This document shows positions 17,679 through 26,000 of a DNA stretch of 64,000 nt, piece after piece. The translations under genes were made by a program, and so were the position numbers. Source of the stretch: Oscillospiraceae bacterium. GTDB lineage: Bacteria; Bacillota; Clostridia; UBA1212. A model generated the notes under the pieces. That model was not told where the DNA came from. It worked only from the letters and a program-made list of their open reading frames with translations, and did not search any database. Position 1 is the stretch's first letter. Each line of letters opens with the position of its first letter. The DNA lies in assembly GCA_015069195.1 (NCBI GenBank), contig SVJA01000003.1:1-64000 (forward strand), written 5' to 3'.

Positions 17679-18271
17679 AAAAAGTGCGCTGGTTATGGAC
17701 CTATATATGTTTTCTTCGTGTTTTGCCGGCATGGTTGATTTTTATTACAAATCGATTTCGTAAAAAATGTAAAAAGGATTTGTGTGCATGGTGTAATCAC
17801 TATGGCTCGGTAGATGGAAAATGTCATTTTTGGCAATTAGGTTATCTGCTGATAAACGAAAAAGAAACACGTAATATTTTTTTAAACAGGCTACATAGAA
17901 ATCCGATTATGTTTGTTGTTGTGCGGATATTGTTTCCGCCCCTCGAGTCATTGTATATTAATATGCCTCCTGAAAGGATTGGGGGAGGATTGGTTTTTCA
18001 ACATGGTTCTTCAACGATAGTGGCTGCTACCTCTATTGGAGAAAATTGTAAAATATTTCAGCAGGTAACAGTTGGGTTTAATGGTGATAAAAGTCCTGTC
18101 ATAGAAGATAATGTTACGATATCTGCGGGTGCTATCGTCATTGGTGGAGTACATATCGGAAGTCACGCTGTTGTCGGTGCCGGTGCTGTAGTAACGAATG
18201 ATGTCTCGCCCGGAGTTACTGTGGTCGGTGTTCCTGCAAGACCGATTGTGTATGGAGATAGAGAAAAATGA
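17675..18271 (+). CDS. Serine O-acetyltransferase-like hexapeptide acetyltransferase
   Basis: 198 residues with a left-handed beta-helix C-terminal half ([51 protein letters not shown]). CysE-like transferases in capsule clusters usually O-acetylate sugars; that is the inferred role here. The N-terminus (residues 1-60) is basic and partly hydrophobic. ATGA overlaps at both ends show tight coupling. Confidence 0.8.
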   Translation: MKKVRWLWTYICFLRVLPAWLIFITNRFRKKCKKDLCAWCNHYGSVDGKCHFWQLGYLLINEKETRNIFLNRLHRNPIMFVVVRILFPPLESLYINMPPERIGGGLVFQHGSSTIVAATSIGENCKIFQQVTVGFNGDKSPVIEDNVTISAGAIVIGGVHIGSHAVVGAGAVVTNDVSPGVTVVGVPARPIVYGDREK

Positions 18272-18840
18272 TTTCTACAAAGAAAGATTTAATTAAAGTT
18301 CTACAAGCGGAAAAAATGATGTATCTTCCGCGGGGCAGTAAATTTGAGTCAATATTAACTTCGGATAATAAGTACAAGATATACCTGTATTTAGTAGCTT
18401 TACGAAAAACGGAATATCACTATAACAACAGAAACAGATTGTTTCATAAGTTGCTATATTTAATGTATAGGCGAAGAAAAAACATTTTAGGTAGAAGATT
18501 AGGTCTGGAAATTTCTGAAAACAGCTTTGCTGCAGAATTGATGATACATCATTCCGGCAATATTGTTGTAAATGGTTATGCAAGAATAGGTAAGCAATGT
18601 ATTTTGCACGGAAACAATTGTATAGGAAATGATGGAAAAAGCTTTGATGCGCCTATATTAGGAGAAAGGGTAAGGCTGGGAGTTGGTGCAAAGGTTATTG
18701 GAAATGTGACTATCGCGGATGACGTGGTTATCGCAGCCGGTGCCGTAGTTGTTGAATCGTGTTTAGTTAGAGGTGCCGTTTTAGCTGGGGTACCTGCTAA
18801 ATGTATCAAGGTGAACAGTGTTGATTTCGAGGTGAATTAA
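18268..18840 (+). CDS. Second hexapeptide-repeat acetyltransferase
   Basis: 190 residues, a CysE-like left-handed beta-helix: [54 protein letters not shown] and LAGVPAKCI. It is a paralogue of the preceding enzyme with a different N-terminus. It probably O-acetylates another position of the same polysaccharide. It begins within the preceding stop (ATGA). Confidence 0.8.
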   Translation: MISTKKDLIKVLQAEKMMYLPRGSKFESILTSDNKYKIYLYLVALRKTEYHYNNRNRLFHKLLYLMYRRRKNILGRRLGLEISENSFAAELMIHHSGNIVVNGYARIGKQCILHGNNCIGNDGKSFDAPILGERVRLGVGAKVIGNVTIADDVVIAAGAVVVESCLVRGAVLAGVPAKCIKVNSVDFEVN

Positions 18841-18841
18841 A

Positions 18842-19888
18842 TTGCCAGAACCGTTAGTGTCTGTTGTTGTTCCGATATACAATGTAGAAGCAAAATTGTG
18901 CAGATGCATAGAAAGCATAATTAAGCAGACGTACTCTAATTTGGAAATAATTCTTGTTGACGACGGCTCTCCGGATAATTGTCCGCAAATTTGCGATGAC
19001 TATGCTGATAAAGATCAGCGTATAAAGGTTATTCATAAAATAAATGAGGGTCTTGGCTATGCACGAAATACCGGAATTGAAAATGCAACGGGAAAGTATA
19101 TATGCTTTTTTGATAGTGATGATTATGTTGAGTTGACCGCAATAGCGGAGACTTGTTCGATTGCTGAAGAGTTGAAGGCGGATTTGGTATGCTTTGGTCA
19201 TATTGAAGAAACGGAGAATGGAAGAATTATAGAGAATAGGATACCGACTACCCCAAAGGATTTGTTTTATGGGGATGAATTAAAAAATAAACTGATCCCG
19301 TTGACGCTATCTCATGATCCTGCAACCGGTGAGGATTGGAATCTTTCGTTAAGTGCATGGAGCGCAATGTTTTCTATGGAGGTTATTCGACAAAACAATT
19401 GGCGATTTGTATCTGAAAGGGAGTGTATTTCGGAGGACATATATTCCGTTTTGCAGTATTATGGGTATTCCGGCAGAGTTGCATACATAAAGAAGGCATT
19501 GTATCACTATATTTCTAATCCGTTATCACTGTCAAAGGTGTATCGGAAGGATAGATACGAAAGATTGAAAATATTGTCGGAAAAGTTGTTTGAGTTAACA
19601 AAAAAAATGAATCAGGAAGATATGTTGCACGATAGAGTGAAAACGATTTTTCTTGGACTGACAATTGGAGCCATAAAACAAATAACAGCATCAGATGAGC
19701 CTTTAAAAATAAAGTATAATGCTGTAAAAGAAATAGTTTGTGATGATTATATGCAAAACACACTAAGTGAATACCCCTTTTCAGGTGAGAGTGTTGCTAA
19801 GAGATTATTGTTCGTGTGCATGAAAAGAAAATTGTGCACTATGAGTTATCTTATATTCAAGGTAAAAAGTTGGATAGAGAGTCGATGA
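18842..19888 (+). CDS. Glycosyltransferase family 2
   Basis: 348 residues; the TTG start is placed by GAGGTG 8 bases upstream. GT-A fold: VSVVVPIYNVEAKLCRCIESI, ILVDDGSPDNCP, GLGYARNTGIENATGKYICFFDSDDYV. The C-terminal 100 residues are helical. An inverting transferase that adds a sugar to the growing repeat unit; donor unknown. Confidence 0.88.
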   Translation: MPEPLVSVVVPIYNVEAKLCRCIESIIKQTYSNLEIILVDDGSPDNCPQICDDYADKDQRIKVIHKINEGLGYARNTGIENATGKYICFFDSDDYVELTAIAETCSIAEELKADLVCFGHIEETENGRIIENRIPTTPKDLFYGDELKNKLIPLTLSHDPATGEDWNLSLSAWSAMFSMEVIRQNNWRFVSERECISEDIYSVLQYYGYSGRVAYIKKALYHYISNPLSLSKVYRKDRYERLKILSEKLFELTKKMNQEDMLHDRVKTIFLGLTIGAIKQITASDEPLKIKYNAVKEIVCDDYMQNTLSEYPFSGESVAKRLLFVCMKRKLCTMSYLIFKVKSWIESR

Positions 19889-19907
19889 GAAAGGAACGGA
19901 ATTCAGA

Positions 19908-20918
19908 TTGAAACATAATAACTTTAAAAGGATTTTTCATCGCTCTATGGAGGAACTATGGGCAACTTATGAAATAGCAAGGGTAACTTCATTAAGAAAA
20001 GCGATTATAACTTTGGTTGCAAAACTGAACATACAGATTATGAACCGAAACGGGTTTAAAGAGCCGCCAAAAGTCAGAAAAAGATTGATTGACAAGCATA
20101 ACATAATGATTGAGTACTTTGAGAATCGTTTTGGAGAGTTTTATAGAAACTATAAGCTCGAAGAATCTTTCGATAACGAACAAAATGTCTTGAAAAATAA
20201 AATTTGGATATGTTGGTGGCAAGGAGAGGAAAATGCACCTGAACTTGTTAAGCGTTGTATTGAGTCAATCAGACGTAATGCCGGTGGTTGTGAAGTAGTT
20301 TTAATCACAGAAGAAAATTATATGAACTATGTTAATATTCCGGAATGTATTTGTGAAAAGTATAGGGCGGGAATAATTACAAAAACAAATCTTTCTGATT
20401 TGTTAAGACTTTCCTTGCTTGCACGACATGGGGGAATGTGGATAGATGCAACGTTTTTCTGCACTGATAACATTTCTCTGGACGAATACTTTAAGTATCC
20501 TTTGTGGTCGATTAAACGTCCGGATTATTTGCATTGTTCCATTGCATCAGGATATTTTGCAGGATATTCGCTTGCATGTGATTACAGCAATCGATATATT
20601 TTCGCAATTGTTCGCGATTTCTTTTTGGAGTATTGGTCGAAGTCTGACAAGTTAGTGGATTATTTGCTGGTTGACTATATGATAGTTCTTGCTCAGAAAT
20701 ATGAGCATCGAGTGAAAGAGGCATTCGATAGGATTGAGCCTAACAATCCGAATTGTGATGAGTTGCTAAAGAACCTAGGTTTAGAGTATAATGAAGATAG
20801 ATGGAATAAACTAAAGAACGAAACAGGATTATTCAAACTTTCATGGAAACAATCATTTCCTTTGACTGTTGATGGAAAGGAAACTTTCTATTCAAAAATT
20901 ATGGATAAAAAACTTTGA
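19908..20918 (+). CDS. Capsular polysaccharide glycosyltransferase (Caps_synth / GT32-like)
   Basis: 336 residues from TTG 19908 (AAAGGAA upstream; spacing slightly long). It shows IWICWWQGEENAPELVKRCI, then TKTNLSDLLRLSLLARHGGMWIDATFF, in which the DxD-like region is replaced by WIDA, and a C-terminal basic tail. This is the Caps_synth pattern found in capsule loci. Donor and acceptor unknown. Confidence 0.75.
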   Translation: MKHNNFKRIFHRSMEELWATYEIARVTSLRKAIITLVAKLNIQIMNRNGFKEPPKVRKRLIDKHNIMIEYFENRFGEFYRNYKLEESFDNEQNVLKNKIWICWWQGEENAPELVKRCIESIRRNAGGCEVVLITEENYMNYVNIPECICEKYRAGIITKTNLSDLLRLSLLARHGGMWIDATFFCTDNISLDEYFKYPLWSIKRPDYLHCSIASGYFAGYSLACDYSNRYIFAIVRDFFLEYWSKSDKLVDYLLVDYMIVLAQKYEHRVKEAFDRIEPNNPNCDELLKNLGLEYNEDRWNKLKNETGLFKLSWKQSFPLTVDGKETFYSKIMDKKL

Positions 20919-20944
20919 AATAGAATGAAGGAACTAGTGGAAAT

Positions 20945-22222
20945 ATGCGTTATGTGGAAATAAACTTAAAACCAAATAATAAAACACTTTTGTATGCCCA
21001 GATTCTATTAGTTCTTGTGATGTTGTGGTTTAGAGATGTGTTGTATTTTCCATCTGCCATAACATATATAACTGATATAAACTTGGTGTTATTGGTTTTT
21101 CAATGTTGCTACAAAAAAACTGAATATCGTGTATTTAAAGATGTGATTACACAGTACGTGATTGTTGCACTAATTGTTGTATTTATGTTATTTGGTGCAA
21201 CAATCAATACCGTAAGTCCTTTATTGGTCTTATGGGGAATGAGAAATAATCTTCGTTTTTTTATTTTCTTTTTTGTTTGTATTGATTTGCTGGACATATC
21301 GGATGTACATAAGTTTATCAAGATATTGAAGTGTTTTTTCTTGATTAATTTGGTAATGTGCACGATACAGTATTATGGATTTGGCCTTAAAGCAGATTAT
21401 TTAGGTGGTTTTTTTGGAATAACAAGAGGCTGTAATGGTTATTTGAATGTGTTTATTTGTATATTGTGTTCAATTGCAATATCTGAATTTTTATGTTCGA
21501 AAATCAGAGCAGGAAAATTGATTTTTTATTTATCTGCATCATTATATATGGCTATTCTTGCAGAACTCAAAGTGTTTTATTTTGAGTTAATCATTATGGT
21601 AGCTTTTGCTGTAATATTATCCAAGCCTTCTTTGAAAACAGTGTTAGTAAGTCTGATTTTTTCATTGGGATTTGTAGTAGGTGCGGTAGCTCTGTTAATT
21701 TACGATCCGGATAGTTTTGGTGTACTGTTTGATTTTGATGCTTTGGAGCTGTATTTAACCGGAACCGGATATACAAGTTCAGGCGATCTAAACAGATTTA
21801 CGGCGATAGGACAGATTTTTTCAAGCTTTTTTGAAGATAGTCCGTTGCTGACTTTGTTTGGATTTGGTCTCGGAAGTTGTGAATATTCGCAATTTAGTTT
21901 TTTGCAAAGTGATTTTGCATTAAAGTATGGTGAGTTGAACTATCGTTGGTTTACACATGCTTGGGTTTTTTTGGAGCAGGGTGCTGTAGGTCTGATTTTA
22001 TTGGTTGCATTTTTTGTATCGCTACTGGTTTATACATGCCGGAGGCTTACGTCAGATAATAAGCTTTATATGATTATGTCTGTAGCGTTTTTGCCGACTT
22101 GCATTTTGGGTCTTTTGTATAACACTGCCATTCAAGTTGAAAATTGCTATATTATTGCACTTGTTTGTGCGATTCCGTATATTGCAAATAAGTCGCGTTT
22201 GTTGAGGTCTAGTTATGAATGA
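20945..22222 (+). CDS. O-antigen/capsule polymerase-like membrane protein (Wzy)
   Basis: 425 residues with about 10-12 hydrophobic segments and a large loop around residues 255-330 (FGLGSCEYSQFSF, WFTHAWVFLEQGAVGLI). Topology and context fit a Wzy polymerase that joins lipid-linked repeat units outside the membrane. Wzy proteins share little sequence, so the name rests on topology and position. GGAACTAGTGGAAAT precedes the ATG. Confidence 0.72.
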   Translation: MRYVEINLKPNNKTLLYAQILLVLVMLWFRDVLYFPSAITYITDINLVLLVFQCCYKKTEYRVFKDVITQYVIVALIVVFMLFGATINTVSPLLVLWGMRNNLRFFIFFFVCIDLLDISDVHKFIKILKCFFLINLVMCTIQYYGFGLKADYLGGFFGITRGCNGYLNVFICILCSIAISEFLCSKIRAGKLIFYLSASLYMAILAELKVFYFELIIMVAFAVILSKPSLKTVLVSLIFSLGFVVGAVALLIYDPDSFGVLFDFDALELYLTGTGYTSSGDLNRFTAIGQIFSSFFEDSPLLTLFGFGLGSCEYSQFSFLQSDFALKYGELNYRWFTHAWVFLEQGAVGLILLVAFFVSLLVYTCRRLTSDNKLYMIMSVAFLPTCILGLLYNTAIQVENCYIIALVCAIPYIANKSRLLRSSYE

Positions 22223-23045
22223 AATTCAAAAAGAGTTGGTTAAAATTTTGGAGTCAGTCCAACAAATATGCGATGATTTAAACCTTACGTACTATCTTGT
22301 TAATGGTACTGCACTTGGAGCAGAAAAATACGGTGGTTTTATTCCGTGGGATGATGATGTTGATATTGCTATGCCACGTAAGGATTATGATATTTTTTGT
22401 GAGAAGGCACAGGGGTATTTACCTAAGCATTTATTCTTGCAAAATTATAAAACAGACCGTAGATTTCCTCTGTTGTATTCGAAAATAAGGAATTCGAATA
22501 CGACGTTCATTGAAAAAGGCGTACAACATTTAGATATGAATCATGGAATTTATATTGACATTTTTCCTTTAGACGGATATCCGGAACGACGTCTCAGTCA
22601 ATTGAGTTTGCGTTGCAAGATGAAAGTGTTAAGTTGGTTGCAGTTTAGTGCTTTTTATGGTAATATTAACTTTTACAAATTTCTTTTACGCAAAATGGGT
22701 TTTCATAAGAGAACCGATAAAACGTTGGCTCTTATGGAAAAGACTGCAAGAAAGTTTGGGACTTGTACCGGTATGAGCTGTGATTATGCAGATAGGCAAG
22801 ACAGAGGATGCGTTCCTTGGGATTACTATGGCGAGGGTCGAATTGTTAAGTTTGAGCACCTATACATAAAAGTACCTTCTGAAACAGATGCTTATCTGAC
22901 ATATAAGTATGGGGATTGGAGAGCGGAGTTGCCACGTGAATGTCAGGTAAGTCATCACAATACGGTTGTCTGCGACTTGAATCGCTCATATCTTACATAT
23001 ATGAATAAGATTGATATGCACTCCGCTTCGGCGGCTGACATATAA
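22215..23045 (+). CDS. licD: LicD-family phosphotransferase
   Basis: 276 residues. The LicD core NLTYYLVNGTALGAEKYGGFIPWDDDVDIAMPR (split here as YLVNGTALGA, GFIPWDDDVD, IAMPRKDY) is intact, with the metal-binding DDDVD. LicD enzymes transfer phosphocholine or a related phosphodiester group to sugars. It overlaps the wzy end by 8 bases. The next gene encodes choline-binding-like repeats, so decoration and binding may be linked. Confidence 0.85.
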   Translation: MNEIQKELVKILESVQQICDDLNLTYYLVNGTALGAEKYGGFIPWDDDVDIAMPRKDYDIFCEKAQGYLPKHLFLQNYKTDRRFPLLYSKIRNSNTTFIEKGVQHLDMNHGIYIDIFPLDGYPERRLSQLSLRCKMKVLSWLQFSAFYGNINFYKFLLRKMGFHKRTDKTLALMEKTARKFGTCTGMSCDYADRQDRGCVPWDYYGEGRIVKFEHLYIKVPSETDAYLTYKYGDWRAELPRECQVSHHNTVVCDLNRSYLTYMNKIDMHSASAADI

Positions 23046-23070
23046 AAATTTTTCTAAGGAGGAAAAAGTA

Positions 23071-26000
23071 ATGAAAAAAGTTCTCGCAATGGCGTTGGCT
23101 GTGTTGATGTTTATTTCAAGTTTGCCGATGTCCGCGCTGGCTGCCGGAGTTGAGTATGATGAGAGTACAAACTCCTGTGATTGCTATAACATCGTAAGTA
23201 AGAATGATTATACAATCGCGCCAGGTATCACGGAATCAGAACTCGTTTTAAATTTCGACGATGGTTCCAGACGTCAGGTTCTTCATATTATGGAGGCTGA
23301 TGTCAATAATGAATATGTATCCGTAATTAACAGTTATAAGGGTATGTTTCCTGAATATGGCAATTATCAAACGGGTACGATGACCGAGCAGTCCGCTTGG
23401 GTTGAGAAAAATATGGGACTCAATGTTGTCGGTGCCATGAACACAACCTTAAGCTGGTACAATACTGCTACATATGACGATTCAAAGGGTGGCGATTCGA
23501 CTCGTATTGGTGAGCCGCTCGGATTTATTATGCTTGATGCTGAAATCTTGTTTGATCCGTCTAATTGCGGTTATGAGTACGGTAAAGTAGGATTTCCTTC
23601 TGTTTTGGTAATCAACAAGGATTTTGATGAGAATGGTAATCCGAGACCTGCTGATATTCCAAAGGTAGAAATGCCTCAGATTACTTCAGCTGCTGATCTT
23701 CATGGTTGGGAAGACCAGGTAATTCCTTGTTCAAGTGGATATATTGTCAAAGATGGTGTTAACCAGAACCCGACTGAAAACCATAAGACCGACACCTCTA
23801 ACAGTGCATCTCGTTCTGTTGTAGGTATCAAACCTGATGGTACCGTTGTTATTATGATGAATGATGGTCGTCAGTCTCCTTATTCGGCAGGTATGTCTAT
23901 GTATGAGTGTGCCGAGGTTATGATTTCTCTCGGATGTTCTTTTGCTGTTAACTGCGATGGTGGTGGCTCTTCTTCTTTCCTTTCTGAACGTCCCGGTGAA
24001 GATTTAAAACTCAATTGTTCGCCGTCTGATGGTGCAGAGCGTCCTACCACAACAGGTATTCTTTTCATTTCAACTGCTCCCGCTGATGGTGAATTTGCTC
24101 GTGCAAATATTACTTCTGATGCTGTGTACTATACTCCCGGAAGCAAGGTTACATTTGATGTTTTGGGTACTGACCTTGTAGGTAATCCTGCGGATGTCCC
24201 TTCAGATGCTACATGGCAGCTTACTGATACATCGATGGGTACCATTAAAGATGGAGTGTTTGTTTCCAATGGAAAAGTGGGAACTGTGACTGCTCAGATG
24301 GTTTACAACAATGAGATAGTCGGCGAATGTTCTGTTGAAATTGTTATACCTACCGGTTTCTCTTTTTCACAGTCCATTATGACAGTACCGTTCGATAAAG
24401 AAGTATCATTGGGTCTAAAGGCTACTATTAATGGCGGACTTCATGAAGTTAAACTCAATGATTCAGATGTTGCAATTGTTACAACAAATGCTGCATTGGG
24501 TACTTTCAATGGATTAAACTTTATTTCAGTGTCCGAGGATGCAGCTCCGGTTGATTTGACCAGTACCGTCACCGCGACGTTGACTTGTGCAAAATTGACT
24601 GCTACTGCTTCTTTAAGCTTGGGTAAGGGTTCAGAAGTGTTGTTCGATTTTGATGATGAGTCTGACTATCTGGAATGGAATATTGCTGATGTTAACGGAA
24701 ATGATGCAGGATTCCATCAGAATTTAAGTTATGCTACATCTAAAAACGGACAGGTTCATAATGGTGATGGTTCTCTTCGCGTAGAGTTCAATGCTATTGC
24801 TGCTACCGGTGTTCCTGCGTCTGGTTATGCTCAGTCTGACCTATACCTCAATGATGCTATTATTGTGGAAAATGCAAAATCAATCGGTTTCTGGGCATAC
24901 ATTCCTGATGAGTATGTCCATTGTTGGATTCGTGTATTGTATTGGTATGATAAGAACGGAGACGGTATTTATGAATCTAAAAATACTGTTACTGTTATTA
25001 ATCAGCCCGAAATCTACAATACTGCTTCAGAAGACGGTTGGTATTATTTCTCTGTTGATGTTAGTGCATACAAGAGCATTATGATTGCCGGTCTGAATGA
25101 CAAGGATAAGATTTCATATAATTCCGGTAAGTGCGATGCGAATAATTTCCGTTTCATAGAGTTTATGTTCCCTCACACTAACACAATGACTCAGTGGCAG
25201 ACATACGGAACTCTTAATGGTCCGTATACAGTGTATATAGATAACATTACAGCAGACTTTTCAGATGCGGTTGATGATCGAGAGGCTCCCGTTTTCGGCA
25301 ACGTTTCTCTTATGGGCGCAAACGATACTAATGTTGAGCTTAAGCATCGCGAGACTGCAGAAACTACAAATAACAGACTTACTGTAACTGCTTCTGTTGC
25401 AGAGAATACAGCAAAGAGCAATGCGACAGGTCTTGATGCTTCCACGGCTAAAGCCTATGTTGATGGTGTTGCTGTAGATGCCACTTTTGCAAACGGCAAA
25501 ATTACTATTAGTGATATCGCTGTTGCCGATGGTGTACACAGAGTTAAGTTTGAAATCTGTGATATGATGGGTAACAAGTCAGTTGTTATCAGAAATGTGA
25601 ATGTAAAATCCGGTATAGAAGCTTCTGCTATACAGGTAGTTCCTAAGGATTCTACTCTTGATAGAATCTATGGCGGTTCTGTATATTGGATGAATATCAA
25701 TGCTAATAAAATTGAATCTATCAAGCAAATAAGCACTGTTATCGATATAAACAGCCTCAATCATTGGGAGTTAGACCATATGGAGCTTGCGGCAGGATTC
25801 ACCGCAACTTATACAGTTGATGAGGAGACTAACACTGCTACCATTGTTATCACTCGCACAGGAACTAACAAATTGACCGGCGAGGCGACTATTGCATCTT
25901 TGCCTATCCGTATTGTTTATTTTGATACTGATATTAAAATGAATGGTACTGTTGATGGTGTTTTGGTTAATGATGCTGTAAGTTTTTGGAACAGCTACAA